Source of the DNA: an uncultured Mediterraneibacter sp.
Lineage (GTDB): Bacteria; Bacillota; Clostridia; Lachnospirales; Lachnospiraceae
DNA length: 64,000 nt
Direction of reading: 5' to 3'
Assembly (NCBI RefSeq): GCF_934330165.1
Contig: NZ_CAKRGI010000009.1
Coordinates: 1 to 64,000 of the forward strand
Position numbers and translations under genes: made by a program. Below, in pieces: positions 51,385-60,518 of this stretch. The notes below the pieces were generated by a model, which ran no database searches, was not told the origin of the DNA, and worked only from the letters and a program-made list of their open reading frames with translations. Position 1 is the stretch's first letter. Every line of letters starts with the position of its first letter.

Positions 51385-52569
51385 ATGAGTGAAAGAAATC
51401 TGAATTTTGAACAGGGCGTGAACCGAAAGGGAACACGTTGCCTGAAATATGATTTTGCGGTGCAGAGAGGAAGAAGTGCAGATCTCCTTCCACTATGGGT
51501 TGCAGATATGGATTTTAAGACAAGTTCCTATATTCAGGATGCACTGCTGCGTCAGGCGGAGCATGGTGTATATGGCTATACAGAGGCAGATGAAGCGTAT
51601 TTTGATGCAGTACGATGCTGGATGGAGCACCGTCACGGCTGGAAGATCGAACCGGAATGGCTGCTCAAGACACCGGGAGTTGTCTTTGCACTTGCAATGG
51701 CAGTGAAGGCATATACAGAACCGGGAGACTATGTGCTGATCCAGGAACCGGTTTATTATCCGTTCCGGGAAGTGATCGAGTCCAATGACAGAGAAGTTGC
51801 AAATAATGTACTGTATCAGGATGAGAATGGAAGTTATAAGATCAATTTTGAAGATTTTGAACGGCAGATCGTTGAAAAGAGGATTCGACTGTTCCTTCTG
51901 TGCAGTCCGCACAATCCGGTCAGCCGTGTATGGACACGGGAAGAACTGGAAAAGCTGGGAGATATCTGTAAAAAGCATGGGGTGATCGTGGTCAGTGATG
52001 AGATTCATGCAGATTTTGTATTTGAAGGAAAGCACCAGGTTTTTGCAGATCTGAAGCCGGAATACAAAGACTTTACAGTTATCTGCACATCTCCGGGAAA
52101 GACCTTTAATATTGCAGGGTTACAGGCATCGAATATCCTGATTCCGAATGAAGCACTCAGGGAGGCGTTTGCAAAGCAGATCACGGCAGCCGGCTACAGC
52201 CAGATTTCCGCACCGGGGATCGAGGCGGTGATCGCAGCCTATGCACAGGGAGAAGAATGGTATCAGGAAATGAAAAAGTATGTAGGAGCGAATATCACGT
52301 TTCTGCATGAATGGATGGAAGAACATATTCCGCAGATCAAAGTGACAAAGACCGAAGGAACTTATCTGGTGTGGATGGATTTCCGGGGACTGGGAATTAC
52401 GGAAGAAAACCTGAAAGATTTTGTGGAAAACCAGGCGGGATTATGGCTTGACGGTGGAAAAATGTTCGGAGAGTCAGGAATCGGATTTCAGAGGATCAAC
52501 GTGGCATGCCCAAGAAAGACGCTGGAAAAGGCTCTGACACAACTGGAAACTGCAGTGAAAAATCTTTAA
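51385..52569 (+). CDS. patB: PatB/MalY-type aminotransferase, probable cystathionine beta-lyase
   Basis: This fold-type I PLP enzyme of the MalY/PatB group has C-S beta-lyase activity, releasing homocysteine or other thiols and sulfide. Visible are PLWVADMDFKTS, YGYTEADEAYFDAV, the SDEIHADFVFEGKHQVF segment and the PLP lysine in SPGKTFNIAGLQAS. At 394 residues it has the family size. Together with the preceding enzyme it gives the cluster two possible routes between cysteine and homocysteine. The start follows GTGAGAAG. Confidence 0.9.
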   Translation: MSERNLNFEQGVNRKGTRCLKYDFAVQRGRSADLLPLWVADMDFKTSSYIQDALLRQAEHGVYGYTEADEAYFDAVRCWMEHRHGWKIEPEWLLKTPGVVFALAMAVKAYTEPGDYVLIQEPVYYPFREVIESNDREVANNVLYQDENGSYKINFEDFERQIVEKRIRLFLLCSPHNPVSRVWTREELEKLGDICKKHGVIVVSDEIHADFVFEGKHQVFADLKPEYKDFTVICTSPGKTFNIAGLQASNILIPNEALREAFAKQITAAGYSQISAPGIEAVIAAYAQGEEWYQEMKKYVGANITFLHEWMEEHIPQIKVTKTEGTYLVWMDFRGLGITEENLKDFVENQAGLWLDGGKMFGESGIGFQRINVACPRKTLEKALTQLETAVKNL

Positions 52570-52574
52570 GACGA

Positions 52575-52606
52575 ATGTAAACTGCACATTAAGAAATGGT
52601 TGACAA
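52575..52606 (+). promoter_or_regulatory. Probable BirA operator upstream of bioB
   Basis: ATGTAAAC (52575-52582), a 16-base spacer and GTTGACAA (52599-52606) form an inverted repeat resembling the Firmicute BirA site TTGTTAAC-N14-16-GTTAACAA. The right half overlaps the -35 TTGACA, so binding would block transcription. A BirA with a DNA-binding domain is encoded at 59089. Confidence 0.6.
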
Positions 52607-52628
52607 TCTAAAACGGTACTTTTATACT
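52600..52628 (+). promoter_or_regulatory. Promoter of bioB
   Basis: TTGACA (52600-52605), a 17-base spacer and TATACT (52623-52628). The leader is about 95 bases. Confidence 0.88.
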
Positions 52629-52730
52629 AGAACATTAGTGGGAGTGTGCAGCACAGAATAATCTGTGAATCTTATAATTGAGATTTTCTGACCGCCCGCA
52701 TGATACTAAATGAAAGAAGGTACAGTAACG

Positions 52731-53726
52731 ATGTCAGATACATTCATACATACATTATTAGCAGACTGGGACGAAGAGCGTTCCCTGAGCAGAGAGGAAG
52801 CCGTAGCAATCCTTGATCTTCCGAAAGAAGAGATGGAAGACCTGATTTCCTGTGCGTATGCATTGAGGACAAAATATAAGGGGAAAAAGGTCAGCGTACA
52901 ACTGCTGACAAATGTGCGCAGCGGAAACTGTTCACAGAACTGTGCTTACTGTGCCCAGTCCTGTGAGTCGCACGCACCGATCGAGAAGTACCGCCGGGTA
53001 TCTGATGAGAAATTATACGGAGATAATGACCTGGTGGATGAAAAGAATCTGGCAAGGCACTGTATTGGTCTGAGCGGGATCAAGTTTACGGATGCAGAGA
53101 TCGAAGATCTTGCAGAACGTATCCGCATTATGAAGAAAAAGAATACGCAGATCTGCTGTTCCATCGGATTCCTGACCGAAAAGCAGGCGAAAATGCTGAA
53201 AGAAGCAGGACTGGATCGGATCAACCATAATCTGAACAGCAGCCGTTCTTTCTATCCTGAGATCTGTTCTACGCATACATATGACCAGCGGGTCAATAAT
53301 ATCAAAATGCTGCAGGGGCTGGGATTTGAGATCTGCAGCGGTGGGATTATCGGTATGGGAGAGAGCAAAGCGGATGTAGTAGATATGCTGATGGATCTGA
53401 AAACGATTTCCCCTGAGTCCGTTCCGATCAATTTTCTTCTTCCGATTCCCGGAACAAGACTTGCAGACCGCGATATTTCAGGACTGACACCGGAATATTG
53501 CATGAAAGTACTCTGCCTGGCAAGACTGATGATCCCGAAGTCAGATATCCGCTGTGCTGCGGGAAGAGAAGTTTATTTTAAAGGCATTGAGCCGGAATTA
53601 TTCAAGGTTGTTGATTCTATTTTTGCGTCAGGTTATCTGACAGCAGGTGGTCAGGGAATTGACGACACGATGAAGATGATCCGGGATGCAGGATTTACAG
53701 GTGAGATTGAATCTACGGATGAATAA
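52731..53726 (+). CDS. bioB: Biotin synthase
   Basis: This radical SAM enzyme inserts sulfur into dethiobiotin. The cluster-binding CSQNCAYCAQS lies at about residue 63. The rest follows the BioB pattern: NHNLNSSRSFYPEI, GGIIGMGESKADVVDM, PINFLLPIPGTRL and the C-terminal GYLTAGGQGIDDTMKMI. At 331 residues it is standard. The ATG at 52731 has AGAAGG upstream; an ATG 7 codons earlier lacks a ribosome site. No other bio gene lies nearby, so the cell may take up or make dethiobiotin from elsewhere. Confidence 0.96.
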   Translation: MSDTFIHTLLADWDEERSLSREEAVAILDLPKEEMEDLISCAYALRTKYKGKKVSVQLLTNVRSGNCSQNCAYCAQSCESHAPIEKYRRVSDEKLYGDNDLVDEKNLARHCIGLSGIKFTDAEIEDLAERIRIMKKKNTQICCSIGFLTEKQAKMLKEAGLDRINHNLNSSRSFYPEICSTHTYDQRVNNIKMLQGLGFEICSGGIIGMGESKADVVDMLMDLKTISPESVPINFLLPIPGTRLADRDISGLTPEYCMKVLCLARLMIPKSDIRCAAGREVYFKGIEPELFKVVDSIFASGYLTAGGQGIDDTMKMIRDAGFTGEIESTDE

Positions 53727-53761
53727 AAGCGTGAGTAACTGATACTTTTATAAATACAGGA

Positions 53762-53803
53762 GCGTGTGAAGAAATGAATGATTTTTTCACACGCCTTTTT
53801 TTC
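53762..53803 (+). terminator. Terminator of bioB
   Basis: GCGTGTGAA (53762-53770) and TTCACACGC (53786-53794) form a 9-bp stem followed by seven T. Confidence 0.92.
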
Positions 53804-53878
53804 TCCGCTTGCCTGTCTTTGTCCAACGTGCTAGTATGATAGAGAGTTTTATTATGATAAGGAGTGTATCTGAAAAGC

Positions 53879-55285
53879 ATGAGAAAAATTCATATAGATG
53901 AAGAAGAGTGGGCGGCACGAAAGCTCCGGCTTAGTACGATGCAGATCGTTGCACTCGGATTTATGGGGATCATCCTTGCAGGGGGGCTTTTGTTATGGCT
54001 GCCATTTTCAAACCGGCAGCCAATTTCGTTTCTGGATGCTCTGTTCACTGCAGTTACGTGCGTCTGTGTGACCGGACTGGTGACGGTTGTACCGGCAACG
54101 CAGTTTACACTGATCGGAAAAGGGATCATGCTGGTGCTTATTCAGATCGGAGGACTGGGCGTGATCGCCTGTACGTCGGCATTCTTTCTGCTGCTGGGAA
54201 AAAAGATCAGTTTCAGGGGAAGGCAGATGATCAGTCAGTCTTACGGACTGGATACGATGTCCGGGATGGTGAAGTTTATCATCCGGGTCCTGAAAGGGAC
54301 GTTTACGGTGGAGGCGATCGGTGCCGTCTTTTATTCCATCCGGTTTGTACAGGATTATGGTGTGGTAAAAGGCATCGGATATGGGATCTTCCATTCAGTG
54401 TCTGCATTCTGTAATGCAGGAGTGGATCTGCTGGGAAGCAACAGCCTGATCGGGTATGCGGGTTCACCTTTGATTAATTTCACAACGATTCTTCTGATCA
54501 TCATATCAGGACTGGGATTTCCGGTGTGGTATGATATTCTTGGAAATATAAAAAAGGCAGTCCGGGAGCGGGGGACAAGACCGTTAAAATGGCTGTTCAC
54601 AAGGCTGGAACTGCAAAGCAAAGTGGTGCTGGTCATGACTGGATTTCTGATCTTATTTGGAACGGTATTATTCTTTTTACTGGAATATTCCAACCCGGCA
54701 ACCATGGGAGAATTTTCAGTTCCGAAGAAGCTGATGGCATCTCTGTTCCAGTCGGTGACAACAAGAACCGCAGGGTTTGCAGCGGTTTCTCAGTCGGCAT
54801 TGCGGCCGGGTTCAAGGCTTCTTGGATGTCTGTTGATGTTTATTGGCGGATCTCCGGCGGGAACTGCAGGCGGTATCAAGACGACTACGGCAGCCATGCT
54901 GGTTCTCACAGTGATCTCGGTGCTGCGGGGCAGAAAGGATACGGAATGTTTTAACCGGAAGATTGATGAAACGGTGGTACGGTCAGGAATTACGATCTCA
55001 CTGGTTACCTTTTTCTTCTGGATGTCAGGAGTAACGGTGCTTACGATCTTAGAACCGGGGCAGGATTTCCTGAATCTGATGTACGAGGTGACTTCTGCGA
55101 TGGCAACCGTAGGGCTGACAGCCGACCTGACACCGTCTCTGTGCAGGGCGAGCCATGTCGTGCTGATGATCCTGATGTATATCGGACGTATCGGACCGAT
55201 GACGATGGCACTTGTATTTGCCGGAAGGGCAGACAGAACGACACATTTCCGTTCTCTTCCGGAAGAAAGAATTATGATTGGATAA
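53879..55285 (+). CDS. ktrB: Potassium uptake channel subunit KtrB (TrkH family)
   Basis: KtrB is the membrane pore of a K+ (Na+-coupled) uptake system gated by KtrA. Four MPM repeats with selectivity-filter glycines are visible: TCVCVTGLVTV, SAFCNAGVDLLGS, TTRTAGFAAV and AMATVGLTADL. About 468 residues with multiple hydrophobic helices is normal. The start is uncertain: AAGGAG at 53859-53864 is 14 bases from the ATG at 53879 but close to CTG and GTG codons in between. The gene overlaps no other and is followed after 10 bases by ktrA. Confidence 0.95.
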   Translation: MRKIHIDEEEWAARKLRLSTMQIVALGFMGIILAGGLLLWLPFSNRQPISFLDALFTAVTCVCVTGLVTVVPATQFTLIGKGIMLVLIQIGGLGVIACTSAFFLLLGKKISFRGRQMISQSYGLDTMSGMVKFIIRVLKGTFTVEAIGAVFYSIRFVQDYGVVKGIGYGIFHSVSAFCNAGVDLLGSNSLIGYAGSPLINFTTILLIIISGLGFPVWYDILGNIKKAVRERGTRPLKWLFTRLELQSKVVLVMTGFLILFGTVLFFLLEYSNPATMGEFSVPKKLMASLFQSVTTRTAGFAAVSQSALRPGSRLLGCLLMFIGGSPAGTAGGIKTTTAAMLVLTVISVLRGRKDTECFNRKIDETVVRSGITISLVTFFFWMSGVTVLTILEPGQDFLNLMYEVTSAMATVGLTADLTPSLCRASHVVLMILMYIGRIGPMTMALVFAGRADRTTHFRSLPEERIMIG

Positions 55286-55295
55286 GGGGAAAAAT

Positions 55296-55952
55296 ATGAA
55301 TAAGCAATTTGCGGTACTTGGGTTGGGAAGTTTTGGAAGAAGCGTGGCATTGTCATTGGAAAAAATGGGATGTGATGTCATGGTGGTCGATGATTCTTAT
55401 GAAAAGATCCAGGAGATTTCGGATAAGGTTTCTTATGCAATGAAAGCAGATGTAACAGATAAGGATGCTCTGCAGGCTCTGGGAGCGAGAAATCTGGATG
55501 GAGTTGTTGTGGCGGTATCAGAGCATCCGGAAGCGAATATTATGGCAACACTTCTTTGCAAAGAGATGGGGATTCCACTGGTGGTTGCAAAGGCGAAAGA
55601 TAAACTTCAAGGGACGATCCTGGAAAAAGTAGGAGCGGATTCTGTCGTATATCCTGAGATCGAGATGGGCAGCCGGATTGCCAAAAATATGGTGGCAAAT
55701 GAATTTACGGACTGGATCGAGCTTTCCAATGACTACAGTATCGTGGAGATAGCCGTACCACGCAGATGGGAAGGAAAAAGTCTTGCAGAGCTGGATGTAC
55801 GTAAGAAGTACGGGATCACGGTAGTCGGTGTCATGCAGGGGGAAAAAATGGATATTTCTTTTAATCCGCAGACCCCACTGCCGGGAAATGCGATCCTGGT
55901 TCTGATCGGAGCAAATAAAATTCTGGAAAAGATCAAGATAGAAGAAGAGTAG
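55296..55952 (+). CDS. ktrA: Potassium uptake gating subunit KtrA (RCK protein)
   Basis: This cytoplasmic RCK_N/RCK_C protein forms an octameric ring on KtrB and gates it in response to ATP/ADP and, in many Firmicutes, c-di-AMP. The Rossmann motif VLGLGSFGRSVALSLEK is at residues 7-23, with the nucleotide-ribose acid in VVDDS. The RCK_C domain occupies about 135-218 (WIELSNDYSIVEIAVPRRW). At 218 residues it is standard. AAGGGG precedes ATG 55296. Confidence 0.94.
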   Translation: MNKQFAVLGLGSFGRSVALSLEKMGCDVMVVDDSYEKIQEISDKVSYAMKADVTDKDALQALGARNLDGVVVAVSEHPEANIMATLLCKEMGIPLVVAKAKDKLQGTILEKVGADSVVYPEIEMGSRIAKNMVANEFTDWIELSNDYSIVEIAVPRRWEGKSLAELDVRKKYGITVVGVMQGEKMDISFNPQTPLPGNAILVLIGANKILEKIKIEEE

Positions 55953-55963
55953 AGGAACGGACA

Positions 55964-56803
55964 ATGATTACAAGTACGTCAAATACACAGATCAAGGAGC
56001 TGGCGAAGCTTCAGAAGAAAAGCAGATTAAGAGATGAAATGGGTATCTTTCTTGTGGAAGGTCCGAGGATGGTGGAAGAAATCCCGAAAGAGCGGATTGA
56101 ACGGCTGTATATATCAGAGAGCTTTGAACGCAAAAACCCTGCATATATCAAAGAGTTGGGAGTGTCGGCAGAAGTCCTTTCAGATACAGTATTTTCTTAT
56201 GTATCGGATACGAAAAATCCACAGGGAATTTTAGCGGTCGTAAAAAGACTGGAGTATACGTTGGAAGACGTACTCGGAAAAAGTGCATCAAAGTGTGAAG
56301 GCAAATCAGGGGAAAAGGAGAAGGATCCAAAGAACCATCGGATCAGAGTTCCGCACGTGATCGTGCTGGATAACCTGCAGGATCCGGGAAATCTGGGGAC
56401 GATCTTCCGTACTGCAGAGGCAGCCGGGGCAACGGGAATCCTGCTGAGCAGTGACAGCGTGGATGTTTATAATCCAAAGGTGATCCGTTCGACCATGGGA
56501 GCTGTCTTCAGGATGCCGTTTTTCTATGTGAAAGATCTTCCGGCAGCAGTGAAAAGTCTGAGCAGTCAGGGAATCAGAACGTATGCGGCACATCTGAATG
56601 GGAAAAATGTTTATGATGAGGAAGATTATACCAAAGGATGTGCATTCCTGATCGGAAATGAAGGAAATGGGTTAAGAGATGAAGTGTCAGAATGTGCAGA
56701 CTGTCTGATCCGGATTCCAATGTGCGGAAAAGCAGAGTCGCTGAATGCAGCAGTGGCAGCAGCGGTTCTGATGTTCGAGGCAGGGAGGCAGAGAAGAAAA
56801 TAA
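55964..56803 (+). CDS. TrmH/SpoU-family RNA 2'-O-methyltransferase
   Basis: The 279-residue protein has an N-terminal substrate-binding domain (FLVEGPRMVEEI) and a SpoU trefoil-knot methyltransferase domain. Its three motifs are VIVLDNLQDPGNLGTIFRTA, FLIGNEGNGLRDEV and IPMCGKAESLNAAVAAAVLM. It methylates ribose in rRNA or tRNA using SAM; the YsgA-like group usually targets 23S rRNA, but the site cannot be read here. A charged insertion (about 100-120, KCEGKSGEKEKDPKN) precedes the knot domain. It lies 12 bases after ktrA. Confidence 0.9.
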   Translation: MITSTSNTQIKELAKLQKKSRLRDEMGIFLVEGPRMVEEIPKERIERLYISESFERKNPAYIKELGVSAEVLSDTVFSYVSDTKNPQGILAVVKRLEYTLEDVLGKSASKCEGKSGEKEKDPKNHRIRVPHVIVLDNLQDPGNLGTIFRTAEAAGATGILLSSDSVDVYNPKVIRSTMGAVFRMPFFYVKDLPAAVKSLSSQGIRTYAAHLNGKNVYDEEDYTKGCAFLIGNEGNGLRDEVSECADCLIRIPMCGKAESLNAAVAAAVLMFEAGRQRRK

Positions 56804-56819
56804 GGCAGTGGCGGCAGTG

Positions 56820-56849
56820 TTGCATTCGAGTGCATTTTTGTAGTATACT
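56820..56849 (+). promoter_or_regulatory. Promoter of the patatin-argF gene
   Basis: TTGCAT (56820-56825), an 18-base spacer and TATACT (56844-56849). Confidence 0.7.
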
Positions 56850-56875
56850 AGCGTCAGTGGACCGAGGTGAAAAGA

Positions 56876-58969
56876 ATGAAGCTTTTACTTGACCGGAAGA
56901 AAGAATATGGAGTTGTGCTGGACGGTGGCGGTGCAAGAGGTGCGTATCAGATCGGTGCGTGGAAGGCACTGAAAGAAGCCGGGATTCGGATCCATGCAGT
57001 GGCGGGAACATCCGTAGGAGCATTGAATGGTGCTTTGATCTGTATGGATGATGTGAAAAAGGCACAGGACATCTGGAAGAGCATGACATTTTCAAAGGTC
57101 ATGAATGTAGATGACGGCTGGATGGAAGGGTTTTTTGAGAGAGAGCATAAAGTGAAAGATGTACTTTCGCAGATCTGGTCGGTGGTGACGGCAGGCGGGA
57201 TCGATGTGACACCGCTGAAAGAGCTGATCCATGAACTGGTCGATGAGGAAAAGATCAGGCAGTCAGGGAAAGAGTTGTATCTGCTTACGTTTTCGCTGAC
57301 TGATTTTAAAGAACTGGACTTGGGGCTTGAGGATATTCCCGAGGGAAGACTGGAGGATTTTCTCCTTGCAAGTGCTTATCTTTTAGGTTTTAAGAATGAG
57401 AAAATGGGTGGAAAGCGATACATTGACGGCGGCGTGGTCAACAATGTGCCGCTTGGTTCACTCGTAAAGCGGGGATGTAAGGATATTATTGAGATACGGA
57501 TTTATGGACCGGGGCGTGAGCCGAGGGTAAAGCTGCCCGGGGATGCACAGGTCTACCGGATCGGGCCGAGAGTCCGGCTAGGAAGTATTCTTGAGTTTGA
57601 CGGCAGGAAAAGCCGGCAGAATATGAAGATTGGCTATTATGATGCAAAAAGGATGCTGTACGGACTGGAAGGCCTGATCTATTATATCGATCAGGATCAT
57701 GCGGAAGTCTGGTATGAGAACCGGATGAAGCATCTTTCGGAGATCGAAAAGGCAGAGCTGGGACTGGTTCTGAAGCTGAAGCCGGGAGTTTCGGATCAGC
57801 TGTTGTATCTTGCCATGTTGGAGGCGGGAGCAAAGCTGATGAAAGTTCCGAAGTATCATATTTATACAGTAGATGAACTGAGGGAACGGGTGGCAAAGAG
57901 ATATGAAGAGCAGGAAGATCAGACAGAACTTCCGGGATTCATGCATACATTGATACGAATAGAAAGGGACAGTAAGATGGATTTAAAAGGAAGAAATTTT
58001 TTGACACTGAAAGACTTTACACCGGAAGAGATCACATACCTGATCGATCTGGCAGCAGATCTGAAAGAGAAGAAGAAAAAGGGAATCCCGGTGGATCATT
58101 ACCGTGGAAAGAATGTAGCCCTGATCTTTGAGAAGACCAGTACAAGAACCCGCTGTGCATTTGAAGTGGCAGCACATGATATGGGAATGGGAACGACCTA
58201 TCTTGATCCGTCGGGTTCTCAGATCGGTAAAAAGGAAAGCATTGAGGATACTGCCAGAGTGCTGGGGAGAATGTTTGACGGAATCGAGTATCGTGGATAT
58301 GGTCAGGAGATCGTAGAAGATCTTGCAAAGTATGCCGGTGTTCCGGTGTGGAATGGTCTGACCAACGAGTACCATCCGACGCAGATGCTTGCAGATATGC
58401 TGACTATCCGCGAGAATTTCGGGGAACTGAAAGGACTGAAGCTGGTCTATATGGGTGATGCAAGATACAATATGGGGAATTCCCTGATGATCGCCTGCTC
58501 CAAGCTGGGAATGGATTTCGTTGCATGTACGACAAAAGAATATTTCCCGAACGAAGAGCTGGTAGAGACCTGCCGGGGGTATGCAAAAGAATCCGGTGCA
58601 ACGATCACTCTGACTGAGGATGTAAAGGAAGGCACAAAGGATGCAGATATCATTTATACAGATGTATGGGTATCCATGGGTGAGCCGGATGAAGTATGGG
58701 AGAAGAGGATCAAAGAATTATCTCCTTATAAGGTGACAAAAGAAGTGATGGCAAATGCGAAGGAAGGTGCGATCTTCCTGCATTGTCTTCCTGCATTCCA
58801 TGACCTGAAGACGAAGATCGGTGCAGCGATGTATGAGAAATTCGGCGTTAAGGATATGGAAGTAACCGATGAAGTATTTGAGTCTGCACAGTCTAAGGTA
58901 TTTGATGAGGCAGAGAACAGAATGCATACGATCAAGGCAGTGATGGTTGCAACATTGGGAGAATTTTAA
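56876..58969 (+). CDS. Patatin-like phospholipase fused in frame to ornithine carbamoyltransferase
   Basis: One uninterrupted frame of 697 residues joins two complete enzymes. Residues 1 to about 365 are a patatin-like serine hydrolase: oxyanion motif [12 protein letters not shown], nucleophile in [10 protein letters not shown], and catalytic Asp in [11 protein letters not shown]. From Met368 (ATG at 57977) a full ornithine carbamoyltransferase of 330 residues follows: carbamoyl-phosphate loop [20 protein letters not shown], and the ornithine site HCLPAFHD. The OTCase start has its own Shine-Dalgarno-like AAAGGGA 7 bases upstream, so free ArgF may also be made. Stop codons lie in the +1 frame at 57951 and 57960. 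So a one-base indel could have removed a former patatin stop. ATG 56876 follows GAGGTG. Confidence 0.9.
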   Translation: MKLLLDRKKEYGVVLDGGGARGAYQIGAWKALKEAGIRIHAVAGTSVGALNGALICMDDVKKAQDIWKSMTFSKVMNVDDGWMEGFFEREHKVKDVLSQIWSVVTAGGIDVTPLKELIHELVDEEKIRQSGKELYLLTFSLTDFKELDLGLEDIPEGRLEDFLLASAYLLGFKNEKMGGKRYIDGGVVNNVPLGSLVKRGCKDIIEIRIYGPGREPRVKLPGDAQVYRIGPRVRLGSILEFDGRKSRQNMKIGYYDAKRMLYGLEGLIYYIDQDHAEVWYENRMKHLSEIEKAELGLVLKLKPGVSDQLLYLAMLEAGAKLMKVPKYHIYTVDELRERVAKRYEEQEDQTELPGFMHTLIRIERDSKMDLKGRNFLTLKDFTPEEITYLIDLAADLKEKKKKGIPVDHYRGKNVALIFEKTSTRTRCAFEVAAHDMGMGTTYLDPSGSQIGKKESIEDTARVLGRMFDGIEYRGYGQEIVEDLAKYAGVPVWNGLTNEYHPTQMLADMLTIRENFGELKGLKLVYMGDARYNMGNSLMIACSKLGMDFVACTTKEYFPNEELVETCRGYAKESGATITLTEDVKEGTKDADIIYTDVWVSMGEPDEVWEKRIKELSPYKVTKEVMANAKEGAIFLHCLPAFHDLKTKIGAAMYEKFGVKDMEVTDEVFESAQSKVFDEAENRMHTIKAVMVATLGEF
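57977..58969 (+). CDS. argF: Ornithine carbamoyltransferase (possible independent internal start)
   Basis: Sub-feature of the fusion. If translated from ATG 57977 (AAAGGGA at 57963-57969), it gives a 330-residue ArgF of normal length beginning [14 protein letters not shown]. It would combine ornithine and carbamoyl phosphate to citrulline in arginine synthesis, or run in reverse in the arginine deiminase pathway. No other arg or arc gene is near, so the direction of use is not evident. Confidence 0.75.
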   Translation: MDLKGRNFLTLKDFTPEEITYLIDLAADLKEKKKKGIPVDHYRGKNVALIFEKTSTRTRCAFEVAAHDMGMGTTYLDPSGSQIGKKESIEDTARVLGRMFDGIEYRGYGQEIVEDLAKYAGVPVWNGLTNEYHPTQMLADMLTIRENFGELKGLKLVYMGDARYNMGNSLMIACSKLGMDFVACTTKEYFPNEELVETCRGYAKESGATITLTEDVKEGTKDADIIYTDVWVSMGEPDEVWEKRIKELSPYKVTKEVMANAKEGAIFLHCLPAFHDLKTKIGAAMYEKFGVKDMEVTDEVFESAQSKVFDEAENRMHTIKAVMVATLGEF

Positions 58970-58990
58970 AATTCGGATAAAATGGATCAT

Positions 58991-59025
58991 AATGTGCCTG
59001 ACACTTATGTAGTGTCAGGCACATT
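58991..59025. repeat. Perfect 15-bp inverted repeat (REP-like) after argF
   Basis: AATGTGCCTGACACT (58991-59005) and AGTGTCAGGCACATT (59011-59025) are perfect complements around TATGT. No T-run follows, so it is not a standard terminator. The TGCCTGACACT core resembles palindromes that recur in some genomes as REP-type elements. Confidence 0.75.
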
Positions 59026-59088
59026 TGAAACTAATAAGGAATAGCAAATCTTTGTTGAAAAAAGCAGATGGTCTGTGAGGAAGTAAAA

Positions 59089-60081
59089 ATGAAAGCACAA
59101 ATCTTAAAAATGCTCCGGGAGGCAGACGGATATATTTCCGGTCAGCAGTTATGTGAAAAATTTGGAGTATCCAGGACGGCAGTATGGAAAGTGATCCGTC
59201 AGCTCCAGGAAGAAGGATATGAGGTAGAAGCGGTACGGAATAAAGGATACCGGATCATAGACAGTCCGGATGTGATGACGAGGGAAGAACTGGAAAGCCT
59301 GATGGATACAAAGTGGGCTGGGAAAAATATTGTTTATTATGATGAAGTGGATTCTACGAATCTGCGGATCAAGCAGTTAGGAGATGAAGGAGCACCGGAA
59401 GGCACTCTGGCAGTTGCCGACAGGCAGACAGCCGGAAGAGGCAGACGGGGAAGGTCATGGGATTCACCGGCAGGAGAAAGCATTTCCATGTCGATCTTAT
59501 TAAGACCGCAGATCACTCCGAACCAGGCTCCCATGCTGACGCTGGTTATGGCGTGCAGTGTGGCAGAGGGAATTATGGACTGCAAAGATGTGTGCGGAGA
59601 GCAGCAGATTCAGATCAAGTGGCCCAATGATATTATCATTCATGGTAAGAAACTGGTCGGAATCCTGACTGAGATGAGTACGCAGATCGATTATATCAAT
59701 CATGTAACAGTCGGAGTGGGGATCAATGTCAATCTGACGGATTTCCCTGAGGAGATCCGGGAGCATGCGACTTCCCTGCGGCTGGAGTGTGGACATAAGG
59801 TGAAAAGAGCCCCTCTGATCGTTGCCATTATGAAGCGGCTGGAAGAGAATTATGCACTTTTCATGGAGACGGGAGATCTGTCACAACTGATGGAGAAGTA
59901 CAGTGAACTGCTTGTAAATAAAGACCGGGATGTCATGATCCTTGGAGCGAAAGAGCAATATGTTGCCCATGCACTCGGAATTAACAAGACCGGTGAGCTG
60001 ATCGTGCGGAAAGAAGACGGAACGATCGAAGAAGTCTATGCCGGCGAAGTCTCTGTGCGGGGCGTGTACGGATACGTGTAA
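59089..60081 (+). CDS. birA: BirA: biotin--[acetyl-CoA-carboxylase] ligase and biotin repressor
   Basis: BirA attaches biotin to carboxylase carrier domains and represses biotin genes. The N-terminal winged helix (about 1-60; YISGQQLCEKFGVSRTAVWK) marks the DNA-binding group II enzyme. The catalytic domain shows the biotinoyl-AMP loop GRGRRGRSWDSP, KWPNDIII and GKKLVGILTEM, followed by the C-terminal SH3-like domain. At 330 residues it is standard. ATG 59089 follows GTGAGGAAG. It can explain regulation of bioB, which carries a BirA-like operator. Confidence 0.95.
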   Translation: MKAQILKMLREADGYISGQQLCEKFGVSRTAVWKVIRQLQEEGYEVEAVRNKGYRIIDSPDVMTREELESLMDTKWAGKNIVYYDEVDSTNLRIKQLGDEGAPEGTLAVADRQTAGRGRRGRSWDSPAGESISMSILLRPQITPNQAPMLTLVMACSVAEGIMDCKDVCGEQQIQIKWPNDIIIHGKKLVGILTEMSTQIDYINHVTVGVGINVNLTDFPEEIREHATSLRLECGHKVKRAPLIVAIMKRLEENYALFMETGDLSQLMEKYSELLVNKDRDVMILGAKEQYVAHALGINKTGELIVRKEDGTIEEVYAGEVSVRGVYGYV

Positions 60082-60182
60082 AATGTAATGATCCGAAGAA
60101 AGCAGCAGGATACAGCAAAGGGACACAGTAAAAAGGAATGACGGGATACCGGACGGATATTCAAAGAAAAGGAGTAGCAGGA

Positions 60183-60518
60183 ATGGATGAAGAAATGGTA
60201 TTATGTGCGGCAAGTGCATATGAGAGAAAATTTTATCTGAACCCGGAATTTAATTCTCTTCCGGAAGAAGTGAAGCAGGAACTGCAGATCATGTGCGTGC
60301 TTTATACGGCAGATGTGGGCGGAATCCTGATGGTTGTCTATGATGAAAATGGAAATTTAGAGCTGAAGGTCGATCATAAAGAAGATGATTTTACTTTTGA
60401 TGAGATCGGCAGTGTGCTGAAGATCAAGGAATTGCAGAAGACAAAAGAAGAGTTATTTGAATCACTGGAAATGTTCTATAAAGTATTTTATTTAGGAGAA
60501 GACAGCGATGATATTTGA
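60183..60518 (+). CDS. Small conserved protein, DUF6145-like
   Basis: This 111-residue soluble acidic protein starts MDEEMVLCAASAYERKFYLN, ends in an acidic tail (GEDSDDI), and has no signal or membrane segment. The pattern fits the DUF6145 group known from Lachnospiraceae; function unknown. ATG 60183 follows AAAAGGAG; upstream in-frame codons from 60138 are discounted. It overlaps tatD by 11 bases, so the two are translationally coupled. Confidence 0.75.
   Translation: MDEEMVLCAASAYERKFYLNPEFNSLPEEVKQELQIMCVLYTADVGGILMVVYDENGNLELKVDHKEDDFTFDEIGSVLKIKELQKTKEELFESLEMFYKVFYLGEDSDDI

Noticed and set aside
53804..53878. c-di-AMP (ydaO) riboswitch before ktrB
   Set aside because: Only 75 bases separate the bioB terminator from the start, too short for that RNA, and no conserved elements are present.
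57930..57976. Treating the patatin and OTCase as two separate genes outright
   Set aside because: No stop codon exists in frame between them as given; the fusion is reported with the internal start as an alternative.
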